From Candidatus Poribacteria bacterium (GTDB taxonomy: Bacteria > Poribacteria > WGA-4E > WGA-3G), in NCBI GenBank assembly GCA_022826805.1, contig JAJDUH010000005.1, forward strand, positions 1 through 64,000: a DNA stretch of 64,000 bases, in the 5' to 3' direction. Under the pieces are notes generated by a model. That model ran no database searches. It saw only the letters and a program-made list of their open reading frames with translations, and had not been told where the DNA came from. Made by a program: the position numbers and the translations under genes. Positions 7,339-14,968 of this stretch are shown here, piece after piece (the first letter of the stretch is position 1; each line of letters starts with the position of its first letter).

Positions 7339-8874
7339 CTACCTTGTATCTTGTTTTCCTAAATAGATACGATATGCGGTACCGGGGACAGGGATTTCGA
7401 TCCGCTTGTGAATGAGATTTCGTTGGTAACGTTCTGTAGCATTGTCAAATACCGCGTGGACGGCACGAATATGCAGTTGGTAGCGATTTTCAGTCAGGTT
7501 GTCGAATTTAAAGTTGCCGTTTATGTCGGTTTCCGCCTCAAATCGATCGAGTGTCATTGACATGTCGGACGGATTCAGTTCCCACGGATACCATGAACGC
7601 GAGACGACGGCATTACGCACGGGTCCGCTTGTATCTGCCCAGAGGATTTGACCCTGTAATGTGTTTCCGGGGTGGTCTGCTATAATAAATACCTCTTCGC
7701 TATTCGCTGTCACTTCCGCATTGATGGCAGTTGCTGATATGCCCTCTCCGCCGATATAGAGCGTGTATGTCCCCGAAAAAAGTCCGTCCACGATGAAAGT
7801 GGGTGCTGTTGCGGGAAAGTGTCTCGACAGGAGTGGTTTATGCAACACTAACGGGTTGAGACTTGGTTCCATTTGGGCATCTGCGGGAAAGACCTTCACA
7901 GTGTAGTGTGCATCCGAGGACATGTCCCGTGGCAGCATAACGTGCCCTTTAATAATTAGTCCCTTTTCAAGCGGAACAATTAGTGGCTCCTTTCTGATCT
8001 CGACATTCTTGTAGACTCTGGAAAAATATCCTTTTTTACTTACCTCAAGAGAAAGGTATTGAGACTCGGTTTCTAACACCTGCATCTGAAAATTACCTGT
8101 ATTGTTCGTTTGGGTTGATGTGAGGAGCGTGGTGTGTCCGTGTGGTGTTTCTCTGTGTCGCGTTGCATAAATTCGTGCTTCTGCTATCGGCAGTTCCTGC
8201 GTATCGACTATCGTGCCGTATAGGGTTTTTAACTTCGGCAGATGGATAGAAGTTCGAGTTTGTACTTGTGGATTGATAGCGTCCACGTACGCTATAATAG
8301 CACCGTTTTGGGAAATTGTCAAGGTGTATTCAATCGGGTAGAGGTCAGAGAAGTTGAAATTGCCTGTGATGTCGGTCTTCGCTGCGTGTTCGATCGGTGC
8401 GGCGGCGCGAAAGAAGTCAGCGGATTTATTGTGCATCTTTAGGTTCACGACAAGTCCTTGGACATCTTTGCTGCCAGAGATGTTGCCTTGTAAAGATAGG
8501 GTGCGTTTCAGCGAGATCTCACCTAAATCGTAGTGATTCTTGGCGGGGGACATCTCCTGTCGTAAGCGTTTCGCTTGATATTGTGGGTGAAGGACCATGA
8601 GTGAGAAGGCGTAGTAGGTTTGCGGTTCGTTGGGGATTGTGAGTGAGAAAGTACCTTCAGGGTCTGTTACCGTTGCGTGTGCGAAATCTTGATCAGGATA
8701 GACGCTTTCGATTTTTTCTGGGGCAGCACGTACAAGCACATCGGGGATGGGTTGTCCGTCTTCGGCATCAATGAGCCTGCCGTGGAGAGAGGCACTGTTT
8801 GGCGTTTGGCAGATGCCAGAGATGGTGAAAAAAAGGAGGGATATCATTGAATAGGTGATAGCGATGTTGTTCAT
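7339..8874 (-). CDS. Secreted carboxypeptidase-regulatory-like (CarboxypepD_reg) beta-sandwich protein
   Basis: A protein of about 511 aa with a signal peptide (MNNIAITYSMISLLFFTISGICQ). Several transthyretin-like repeats follow, each with the pattern G-x-(L/I)-D-x-x-x-(x)-P-(I/V)-x-(D/E)-(V/A) and then G-x-F-x-(F/M): LIDAEDGQPIPDVLVRA, NISGSKDVQGLVVNL, IVDTQELPIAEARIYA and ILWADTSGPVRNAVV. Such domains are non-catalytic and common in surface or periplasmic proteins. It lies upstream of B'-A'-B-A on the same strand with a gap under 100 bp, so it may open that cluster. The frame can open at TTG 8886, but ATG 8874 gives a better signal peptide. Confidence 0.75.
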   Translation of the reverse strand: MNNIAITYSMISLLFFTISGICQTPNSASLHGRLIDAEDGQPIPDVLVRAAPEKIESVYPDQDFAHATVTDPEGTFSLTIPNEPQTYYAFSLMVLHPQYQAKRLRQEMSPAKNHYDLGEISLKRTLSLQGNISGSKDVQGLVVNLKMHNKSADFFRAAAPIEHAAKTDITGNFNFSDLYPIEYTLTISQNGAIIAYVDAINPQVQTRTSIHLPKLKTLYGTIVDTQELPIAEARIYATRHRETPHGHTTLLTSTQTNNTGNFQMQVLETESQYLSLEVSKKGYFSRVYKNVEIRKEPLIVPLEKGLIIKGHVMLPRDMSSDAHYTVKVFPADAQMEPSLNPLVLHKPLLSRHFPATAPTFIVDGLFSGTYTLYIGGEGISATAINAEVTANSEEVFIIADHPGNTLQGQILWADTSGPVRNAVVSRSWYPWELNPSDMSMTLDRFEAETDINGNFKFDNLTENRYQLHIRAVHAVFDNATERYQRNLIHKRIEIPVPGTAYRIYLGKQDTR

Positions 8875-8997
8875 GCGATGTATCAACTGGGTCGCGATTC
8901 GGAGATCGCTCCTATAGAATAGATGTCAATTTATTTTTATATTTTACTATAAATGACCGTACTCCCTTGTCGGGGGAATGCTGGTGAGAAGTCTGAC

Positions 8998-9034
8998 AAA
9001 AAAACAAGCCCCTTGAGGATGGGGCTTGTTTTTT
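8998..9034 (-). terminator. Bidirectional intrinsic terminator after the tRNA pair
   Basis: A perfect 12-bp stem (9001-9012 with 9021-9032) and an 8-nt loop. Seven T residues follow when read on the minus strand and six when read on the plus strand. It ends the minus-strand tRNA-Lys/tRNA-Glu transcript. Confidence 0.85.
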
Positions 9035-9096
9035 CAAAAGAATTTATTATTGAAATGCCTATAGCTGTAAAATTTGTTTTTATGCTTTTGGCGGAA

Positions 9097-9171
9097 TACC
9101 CCGGACGAGATTTGAACTCGTGTCGCCGCCGTGAAAGGGCGGTGTCCTTGGCCAGGCTAGACGACCGGGGC
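9097..9171 (-). tRNA. tRNA-Glu (anticodon TTC)
   Basis: The minus strand folds as a cloverleaf: acceptor GCCCCGG with CCGGGGT (a G-U pair at position 1-72), an anticodon stem CCGCC/GGCGG with loop CTTTCAC giving TTC, and a T-arm with GTTCAAATC. CCA is not encoded. Confidence 0.92.
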
Positions 9172-9180
9172 TCGAAAAAG

Positions 9181-9256
9181 TGGTGAGCCGTACAGGAATC
9201 GAACCTGTGACCCACTGATTAAAAGTCAGTTGCTCTACCTGCTGAGCTAACGGCTC
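9181..9256 (-). tRNA. tRNA-Lys (anticodon TTT)
   Basis: The minus strand folds as a cloverleaf: acceptor GAGCCGT with ACGGCTC, D-arm TAGCTCAGCAGGTAGAGC, an ACTGA/TCAGT anticodon stem with loop CTTTTAA giving TTT, and T-loop GGTTCGATTCC. A 3' CCA is encoded at 9181-9183, unlike the adjacent tRNA-Glu. Confidence 0.95.
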
Positions 9257-9272
9257 AAATTATCAACATTTA

Positions 9273-9301
9273 ATGATACCATACTTTTGGGCGGATGTCA
9301 A
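9273..9301 (-). promoter_or_regulatory. Sigma70-type promoter for the tRNA pair
   Basis: On the minus strand TTGACA (9301-9296), a 17-nt spacer and TATCAT (9278-9273) lie 17 nt upstream of the tRNA-Lys 5' end. Confidence 0.8.
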
Positions 9302-9400
9302 ATTAAAATGCAAGAACAGCAGGAACATAAAATTTTCGGGTAAGCAGACCGCCAATGAAAGGCATCGGGGTTACAAACCCTTCCTACAAGCTGGCATTTC

Positions 9401-10681
9401 CTACCAGAGTGGCTGTCCCAGTTGGACGATCTGGTTTCTGTCGGGTCCGACAGAGATTAGGGGAATTGGCACGTTGAGGTAGTCGGAGACATAAGCGACG
9501 TAATCTTTTGTCCGTTGCGGAATATCCGTTGCGGTTCGTGCTTCGGTTAGGGATTGTTGCCAACCGGGTAATGTCTCGTAGACGGGTTCGCACTCTTCCA
9601 AAACATTCAGGCTGCTGGGGAAGGTCGTGATTTGTTCACCCTTATAGCGGTAAGCGACACACACCTGAAAATCGGTGAGTGTATCGAATACATCGAGTTT
9701 TGTCAGCGCGATGGCGGTGAGTCCGTTAATTTGGGTTGCGTATCGGAGTGCGACGAGATCGAGCCAGCCACAGCGTCTTGGACGTTGTGTTGTAGCGCCA
9801 TACTCTTTTCCGATCTCCCGAATTTTCTCATCGAGGTCAGGCGGCATTTCTGTTGGGAAAGGACCGCCGCCGACGCGTGTGACGTAGGCTTTGGAAACAC
9901 CGAGGACCTCTTCGATTGCCTTGGGACCGATGCCGAGTCCAGTACAGACGGCACCAGCGGTGCAGTTGGAGGAGGTGACGTACGGATACGTTCCGAAATC
10001 TATATCGAGCATGGTTCCCTGCGCGCCTTCAAAGAGGATGCGTTTTTCAGCGGCGAGTGCGTCGTGCATGTAAGCGACGGTGTCAGTTACATAAGGGGTG
10101 AGCCGTTGTGCGTAAGCGTAGTAGGTTTCAAGGAGTGTGTTCCGCTCGGGGCCGCCTATCTGGAGTGCTTCGGCTTTGGTTTCGAGATTGTAATCGAGTT
10201 TCTTCCGGAAGTGGTCGAAGTCAAGCAGGTCGCCGACGCGAATCCCAGCGTGTCGATTCATCTTATCGGAGTAAGTGGGTCCAATGCCGCGCGAGGTGGT
10301 GCCGATTTTGGTATCACTCCCCATCTGTTCCCACTGCTCGACAGCCTTGTGATAGGGCAGAATGAGGTGGGCGCGGTCACTGATTTTCAGGTTATCACTA
10401 CTGACGTCAACGCCTTGCGCTTGTAACCGGTCGATTTCCCCGAAAAGCGTCTCCAAGTTAATGACGACGCCGTTGCCGATAACATTCAGGGTGTCGGGTC
10501 TGAGGATGCCTGATGGGATTAGATGAAGGATAAAGGTTTTTTCACCGAGAACGATGGTATGTCCGGCGTTATCACCGCCTTGATAGCGTGCGACGACATC
10601 AGCATCGGCTGCAAAGACGTCGGTTAGTTTTCCTTTACTTTCATCACCCCACTGTGCGCCTAAGATGACAATGTTTGACAT
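9401..10681 (-). CDS. purA: Adenylosuccinate synthetase
   Basis: This 426-aa cytosolic enzyme joins IMP and aspartate using GTP in AMP synthesis. It has the normal family length. The N-terminal P-loop-like motif reads WGDESKGK (residues 11-18), with catalytic D13 and Lys16; position 15, usually Gly, is Ser. Further hallmarks are YQGGDNAGHT, the GTTSRGIGPTY switch region, FEGAQGTMLDID, TTQRPRRCGWLD and the C-terminal VGPDRNQIV. It is the last gene of rplM-rpsI-purA on the minus strand, 45 nt after rpsI. No separate promoter is seen, so it is probably co-transcribed with the ribosomal protein genes. Confidence 0.97.
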   Translation of the reverse strand: MSNIVILGAQWGDESKGKLTDVFAADADVVARYQGGDNAGHTIVLGEKTFILHLIPSGILRPDTLNVIGNGVVINLETLFGEIDRLQAQGVDVSSDNLKISDRAHLILPYHKAVEQWEQMGSDTKIGTTSRGIGPTYSDKMNRHAGIRVGDLLDFDHFRKKLDYNLETKAEALQIGGPERNTLLETYYAYAQRLTPYVTDTVAYMHDALAAEKRILFEGAQGTMLDIDFGTYPYVTSSNCTAGAVCTGLGIGPKAIEEVLGVSKAYVTRVGGGPFPTEMPPDLDEKIREIGKEYGATTQRPRRCGWLDLVALRYATQINGLTAIALTKLDVFDTLTDFQVCVAYRYKGEQITTFPSSLNVLEECEPVYETLPGWQQSLTEARTATDIPQRTKDYVAYVSDYLNVPIPLISVGPDRNQIVQLGQPLW

Positions 10682-10726
10682 ACAAAACCTCTTGCTACTC
10701 CGAAACGTGCGAGCGACGTTTTAATT

Positions 10727-11122
10727 CTAACGCTTGGAGAATTGGAAACGGGCGCGTGCGCCTTTTTGTCCGTATTTCTTCCGCTCGACCATTCTTGGAT
10801 CGCGTGTCAAGAATCCTCCTTTTTTCAAGGAAGGCTTTAAGGATTCGTCGGCTTTGACGAGTGCGCGTGCGAGTCCGTGGGAGATTGCGCCTGCTTGTCC
10901 AGTGTTCCCACCGCCTTTTACGTTGACATGGATAGCGTATTCACCGATCTTCTCGACATGCTCAATCGGACGTTTTGCCTCTTGCACGTGGTCAGAACGA
11001 TCGAAGTAGTCTTCAATGGATTTCTTATTGACGATAATATTGCCTTCACCACCTGGGATGATTCGGACGCGTGCGACGGATGTTTTACGTCTGCCAGTTC
11101 CCCAGAATTGTTCAATAGCCAT
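10727..11122 (-). CDS. rpsI: Ribosomal protein S9
   Basis: This 131-aa small-subunit protein sits near the P-site tRNA. It shows the S9 pattern: [14 protein letters not shown] at the start, the central [35 protein letters not shown] and the conserved basic tail FSKR. Two further in-frame ATG codons lie upstream (11131 and 11140), but the S9 family starts close to [12 protein letters not shown], so 11122 is preferred; GGAG at 11138-11135 could serve it. It is encoded downstream of rplM, as in most bacteria, but separated from it by a 112-bp gap filled with an R2 repeat. Confidence 0.96.
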   Translation of the reverse strand: MAIEQFWGTGRRKTSVARVRIIPGGEGNIIVNKKSIEDYFDRSDHVQEAKRPIEHVEKIGEYAIHVNVKGGGNTGQAGAISHGLARALVKADESLKPSLKKGGFLTRDPRMVERKKYGQKGARARFQFSKR

Positions 11123-11139
11123 ACTGTTCATACTCTCCA

Positions 11140-11233
11140 TAGTTATCAGTTTTAATAGTTGTCAGTTGTCGGTTAAAGAGACTTTTGATTAAGCGAACAC
11201 CTCTTTTAACTGATGACTGATGACTGATGACTA
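11140..11233. repeat. R2 dispersed repeat inside the rplM-rpsI operon
   Basis: Outer arms are AGTTATCAGTTTTAATAGTTG on one side and GATGACTGATGACTATTA on the other, around a core GTTAAAGAGACTTTTGATTAA. The core resembles that of the R2 copy at 26419-26480. It sits between two genes expected to share one mRNA, so it must be transcribed. Confidence 0.7.
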
Positions 11234-11671
11234 TTAAAACGTTAAGGCTTCCGGTTCCTGTGCTTGGTGCGGGTGAGACGGTCCGGCGTAAACCTTGAGT
11301 CCCTTCATCAATTGTCTACCGAGGGAACTCTTGGGCAGCATACCCTTGACGGCGTTGGTGATGATTGTCTCAGGCTTTAGATCCATCTGTTCATTAAAGG
11401 TTCGGTATTTATCGCCACCCGGGTAGCCACTATGCCTAAAATAAGTTTTCTGTTCCCTCTTATTACCTGTGACGACTACCTTCTCCGCATTCACAACAGC
11501 AACGCGAAAACCTAAATCGGCATGCGGTGTGAACCGCGGATCGTGTTTTCCGCGAAGTACCTGTGCGATCTGCGAAGCCAAGCGTCCGAGGACCTGTCCA
11601 TCGGCGTCCACTACATACCATTTAATGTCTTTATCTACTTTGGGAAAATAGGTTTTCGTTTTCAGTACCAT
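11234..11671 (-). CDS. rplM: Ribosomal protein L13
   Basis: This 145-aa large-subunit protein contains the L13 landmarks WYVVDADGQVLGRLAS, VLRGKHDPRFTPHADLG, VVVNAEKVVVTGNK and YFRHSGYPGG, and ends YAGPSHPHQAQEPEAL. The reading frame stays open to 11758, but homologues start near LKTKTYFPK. ATG 11671 is preceded by AAGGGGCAGGAAG, a good ribosome binding site. It is the first gene of rplM-rpsI-purA, behind a consensus-like promoter at 11811-11839. Confidence 0.96.
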   Translation of the reverse strand: MVLKTKTYFPKVDKDIKWYVVDADGQVLGRLASQIAQVLRGKHDPRFTPHADLGFRVAVVNAEKVVVTGNKREQKTYFRHSGYPGGDKYRTFNEQMDLKPETIITNAVKGMLPKSSLGRQLMKGLKVYAGPSHPHQAQEPEALTF

Positions 11672-11810
11672 GACTTCCTGCCCCTTCAACCAAATTGTGC
11701 TATTACAGCGCAATTTATCTTTTTCTTTGCAAACCTGCTTAGGGTTTGTCGTTCGCATGTACGCCCTTCAATAGGGGGTGTTTGTACAATTGTGGACACA
11801 ACCAAACAAT

Positions 11811-11839
11811 ATTATATCATGGAGGAGAGGGTTTGTCAA
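11811..11839 (-). promoter_or_regulatory. Sigma70-type promoter for rplM-rpsI-purA
   Basis: On the minus strand TTGACA (11839-11834), a 17-nt spacer and a perfect TATAAT (11816-11811). The predicted transcript starts near 11804, leaving a leader of about 130 nt before the rplM ATG. The long leader could hold autoregulatory structure, but none was identified. Confidence 0.85.
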
Positions 11840-11889
11840 ATTTTTTACTACAAGTTCAGGAGGGTTTACTTATTGGCGAGTCGAGGTAG

Positions 11890-11920
11890 ATGAGATGGAC
11901 ATGTGAGTCGTCCATCTCAT
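11890..11920. repeat. 11-bp inverted repeat (ATGAGATGGAC / GTCCATCTCAT)
   Basis: Perfect arms 11890-11900 and 11910-11920 with a 9-nt loop and no T-run. It lies in the roughly 500-bp divergent gap between rplM and the ArsA-type gene. That gap otherwise holds the rplM promoter, an R2 fragment near 12053-12080 and the putative ArsA promoter; no gene is seen there. Confidence 0.5.
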
Positions 11921-12094
11921 TCGGATTTCAGGGTGTCGCTGGGTTTAGTTTACTTAGATCTGCTTCAAATTTACCAGACTCCTCAGATTTAAGAATTCTT
12001 TCATCTGTTCTAAGGTATCTGCATCAGTTTTATGTGGTTTTGTCTGATTAGGAGTTGTCAGTTATCGGTAGTCAGTGCTATTTTTTCGTGTTTT

Positions 12095-12124
12095 TTGCGA
12101 TGTCGATTGCTTTTGTGTTATACT
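12095..12124 (+). promoter_or_regulatory. Possible promoter for the ArsA-type ATPase gene
   Basis: TTGCGA (12095-12100), an 18-nt spacer and TATACT (12119-12124) lie 43 nt before the ATG. The -35 box is only a partial match. Confidence 0.4.
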
Positions 12125-12167
12125 ATAAAGGGTTTATGCAAACTTATAGTAGACATGGATTCACATA

Positions 12168-13361
12168 ATGCGAATTATTCTTTATACAGGTAAAGGTGGT
12201 GTTGGTAAAACAACCATTGCTGCTGCGACGGGTATCAAACTCGCTGCACTCGGCTACAAAACTATTGTCATCTCACTCGACGTGGCGCATTCTCTCCGTG
12301 ATGCCTTTGATAATCACGAAAAGTTGGTCCATCAGCACGAAGAGAAGCAAATTCAGATTAAAGAGAATCTCTGGATACAGGAGATTAACGTTCAAGAGGC
12401 GATTGTCGAGTACTGGGACGATGTGTACAATTACATCCGTTCGTTGCTCAATCGTTCCGGGCTTGATAATCTCGTTGCGGAAGAGATAGCGGTGTTTCCG
12501 GGGATGGAAGAGATTTGCGCGCTCCTCTATATCAACCAATATGTCCGCGAGAAACGTTACGATGTGATTATCTTAGACTGTGCGCCGACAGGGGAGTCGC
12601 TCCGATTTGTCAGTATTCCGACGACGCTGGAGTGGTACATGAACCACATTTTCAAATTAGAGCGTAATCTGGCGAAAGTTGCGGGTCCAGTGATTGAACG
12701 AGTGAGTTCGGTCCCAATTCCGAAGGACAACTATTTCCAGAACATCCAAGATCTTTTCGATAAATTGGAGGGGATCGACGATGTGCTAACGGATCCGAAA
12801 ATCACGACTGTCCGTTTGGTGACGAATCCAGAGAAGATTGTTATCAAAGAGACGCAACGGGCATTTATGTATTTTTGCCTTTATGGGCTCTGTATTGACG
12901 CTATCATTATTAATCGCGTCTTTCCCGATGGGGTTGATGCGGCATACTTTGAAGCGTGGAAACAGACACAACAGCATTATATTAAAGAGGCAGTGAACTA
13001 TTTTTCGGACGTACCGATCTGGAAGGTTAACCTTTTTGCTGAAGAAATTGTGGGTGAACACGGGCTACACCAGTTAGCGGATGCTCTCTATGCAGAGATT
13101 GATCCAATAGATCGGTTTTCTAACGATAGCCCGTATCAATTCCGAAAAACAACCGATGCCTATCAGTTATCCATGCGTCTCCCGTTTTTAAGTAAAGAGG
13201 AAATTGGACTCACGAAACATGGCGATGAATTGATTGTCACGGTGGGTAATTTTAAGCAACACGTTGCATTGCCGCGGAGTCTCTCAAATAAAAGAACAAC
13301 TGGTGCGAAATTGACTGGCGATCGGCTTGTGATTAAGTTTCAGGGAGAGAGCAGCGGATAA
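12168..13361 (+). CDS. ArsA/Get3-type (TRC40) ATPase
   Basis: This 397-aa deviant-Walker P-loop ATPase has TGKGGVGKTT at residues 7-16 and the switch region ISLDVAHSLRDAFD. The DCAPTGESLR motif is typical of the ArsA/Get3 family. The last 65 residues (LSMRLPFLSKEEIGL...DRLVIKFQGE) look like the HSP20-like domain found at the end of many bacterial ArsA-family proteins. There is one ATPase domain, not the two of arsenite-pump ArsA, and no arsB or arsR nearby. A role in handling hydrophobic or membrane proteins is therefore more likely than arsenite export (inference). A membrane protein is encoded 18 nt downstream. Confidence 0.88.
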   Translation: MRIILYTGKGGVGKTTIAAATGIKLAALGYKTIVISLDVAHSLRDAFDNHEKLVHQHEEKQIQIKENLWIQEINVQEAIVEYWDDVYNYIRSLLNRSGLDNLVAEEIAVFPGMEEICALLYINQYVREKRYDVIILDCAPTGESLRFVSIPTTLEWYMNHIFKLERNLAKVAGPVIERVSSVPIPKDNYFQNIQDLFDKLEGIDDVLTDPKITTVRLVTNPEKIVIKETQRAFMYFCLYGLCIDAIIINRVFPDGVDAAYFEAWKQTQQHYIKEAVNYFSDVPIWKVNLFAEEIVGEHGLHQLADALYAEIDPIDRFSNDSPYQFRKTTDAYQLSMRLPFLSKEEIGLTKHGDELIVTVGNFKQHVALPRSLSNKRTTGAKLTGDRLVIKFQGESSG

Positions 13362-13379
13362 AAATATATTGAGATACGT

Positions 13380-14129
13380 ATGGGAAGCAAGACGGACAAA
13401 GCGGTTTTTACTGTAACAGGAACAACACTTTTAACGTTTTTAATAGCAAGCCGCGTTGGCAGTATCTGGATTCTTTATCCAAATGTGTTGATTGCGGTTG
13501 TTTTGTTTATCTATTGTATCCGACAAATTGACATAGACGCGTCCCCACTTTCAAGCAGTTCCGTTTTTGGTCTTGCGGTGACCCTAACGTACGTGCCAAT
13601 GGACTGGCTGTTCTCTCGGAAAGCGCATCTAATCTTTTACCTGCGTCCAGATTTTCTGGCGAATGTGACGACACCCGTTGGGATAATCCTCAGCTGGTTG
13701 GTGTTCGCAACACTGGCAGCTTACTGTTATCAGCGGCTCGTGATGGTTTTCCAAGCCCGTTTTATTGATGCATCTCAGGGTTCACGGGTAGGTTTCATGA
13801 GCATAGGTGTGCTGGCGGGGTGTGTCACTGGTATCGGTGCAGCACTTGGAAGTATCATTGTTTACGGACTTGGCGCAGGGCATTTGTGGGAATGGAATGC
13901 GGTACAGGTGGATCGGATGCCGCAGATTGCGACGGTCCCGGCTTTTGTGCCTGTGAGTTTTCTATTGACCTTCCTGTTGTGTCCGTACTTTTTCGGCGTG
14001 ACTGGCAAGGCAAAAGTGACTACAGGAATTCGTGGAAGTCAACATGCCGGTGTGGCTGGCATAAGATGTGGCATCTTTATGGGAGCGTTTCAATTTTTCA
14101 GCTTTCTTCTGTTTTATGTTTGGAAGTAG
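13380..14129 (+). CDS. Multi-pass membrane protein of unknown function
   Basis: A 249-aa protein with about six hydrophobic segments: near residues 12-30, 34-50, 62-75, 98-120, 140-165 and 190-245 (the last likely two helices). The family is not recognised. The cytoplasmic turn SRKAHLIFYLRP and the glycine-rich helix GVLAGCVTGIGAALGSIIVYGLGAG are the most distinctive stretches. It starts 18 nt after the ArsA/Get3-type ATPase stop and is very likely co-transcribed, so it may be a membrane partner or client of that ATPase. Codon use and GC look like the neighbours. Confidence 0.7.
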   Translation: MGSKTDKAVFTVTGTTLLTFLIASRVGSIWILYPNVLIAVVLFIYCIRQIDIDASPLSSSSVFGLAVTLTYVPMDWLFSRKAHLIFYLRPDFLANVTTPVGIILSWLVFATLAAYCYQRLVMVFQARFIDASQGSRVGFMSIGVLAGCVTGIGAALGSIIVYGLGAGHLWEWNAVQVDRMPQIATVPAFVPVSFLLTFLLCPYFFGVTGKAKVTTGIRGSQHAGVAGIRCGIFMGAFQFFSFLLFYVWK

Positions 14130-14281
14130 TTAGGAAAGATACCGTTCCTATGGGCTGCAACCGACAGCGTATAAACGTTTTCATTGCAAATAGCGGATAG
14201 CCAAATTAATCTTTATGAAAATTAAATCGTCTACCCTAACAGAACTTTAATAATTAATTGTAGAAAAGGAAAGTAACAAGG

Positions 14282-14818
14282 ATGCGAATTCGCTCGACAA
14301 CGATTTTAGCCGTTCGCCGCGACGCGGAGATAGCTATAGGCGGTGATGGCCAAGTGACTTTAGGCGATACAGCGATTAAACACGGTGCACGAAAGATTCG
14401 TAAAATTCACGACGATAGAGTATTAATTGGTTTCGCTGGTTCTGCATCGGACGCAATCACCTTGTATGAAAATTTGGAGAAGAAGCTGCAACAGTATCGT
14501 GGGAATCTTCAGAAATCAGCGGTGGAACTCGCACGCGAGTGGCGGAGCGATAGGATACTAAGACAAGTAGATGCGCTGATGATTGCTATAGATGCCAACG
14601 ATGGCTATCTGATTTCAGGGAATGGCGATGTGATTGCTCCGGACGACGATGTTCTCGCCATCGGTTCGGGTGCACCTATTGCCCTTGCAGCAGCGAAGGT
14701 TCTGCTCAAACATTCGGACCTGACAGCCAAAGAGGTGATTTCAGAAGCACTTCAACTGACCAGCGAGATTTGCATTTATACGAACGATCAAATTGAAATT
14801 GACACTATAAAGGCGTAG
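14282..14818 (+). CDS. hslV: ATP-dependent protease subunit HslV (ClpQ)
   Basis: This 178-aa threonine peptidase forms the proteolytic core of HslUV. The short propeptide MRIRS precedes TTILAVRRD, where the first Thr becomes the catalytic N-terminus after processing. Other landmarks are GGDGQVTLGDTAIKH, ARKIRKIHDDRVLIGFAGSASDA and ISGNGDVI, and family length is normal. The hslU gene follows after a 150-bp gap containing an R2 repeat, so the usual tight hslVU junction has been opened up. Confidence 0.97.
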   Translation: MRIRSTTILAVRRDAEIAIGGDGQVTLGDTAIKHGARKIRKIHDDRVLIGFAGSASDAITLYENLEKKLQQYRGNLQKSAVELAREWRSDRILRQVDALMIAIDANDGYLISGNGDVIAPDDDVLAIGSGAPIALAAAKVLLKHSDLTAKEVISEALQLTSEICIYTNDQIEIDTIKA

Positions 14819-14953
14819 TTGTCAGTTATCGGTTATCAGTTGGCGGTAAGAGCGATTTGTAACAATCTGCCCCGACTGAGAATGTTCCAAGAAATGGGAT
14901 TCAGGTACAGATGCCTCTTAACCGATCACTAATAACTGACAGCCGATAACTAT
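14817..14953. repeat. R2 dispersed repeat inside the hslV-hslU operon
   Basis: The left end TAGTTGTCAGTTATCGGTTA and the reverse complement of the right end (AGTTATCGGCTGTCAGTTAT) form imperfect terminal inverted repeats of about 36 nt. The core begins ATTTGTAACAAT, which recurs in the copy at 42540-42682 (GTTTGTAACAAT), along with CCC and TTCCA blocks. This is the longer core subtype of R2. Confidence 0.75.
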
Positions 14954-14956
14954 TAA

Positions 14957-14963
14957 GGGAGGT
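14957..14963 (+). promoter_or_regulatory. Shine-Dalgarno that fixes the hslU TTG start
   Basis: GGGAGGT lies 5 nt before TTG 14969. No in-frame ATG is available until well inside the conserved N-terminal domain, so hslU uses a TTG start. Confidence 0.8.
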
Positions 14964-14968
14964 TACCC

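Noticed and set aside
9632..10426. 264-codon open frame on the plus strand opposite purA
   Set aside because: It lies entirely antisense to a textbook PurA and encodes a low-complexity, Cys/Val-rich sequence with no family features.
11672..11758. N-terminal extension of rplM
   Set aside because: The extra residues are not part of L13, and a good ribosome binding site lies before ATG 11671.
12168..13361. Assignment as an arsenite pump ATPase (arsA)
   Set aside because: There is only one ATPase domain and no arsB, arsR or arsD nearby, so the gene symbol is withheld.
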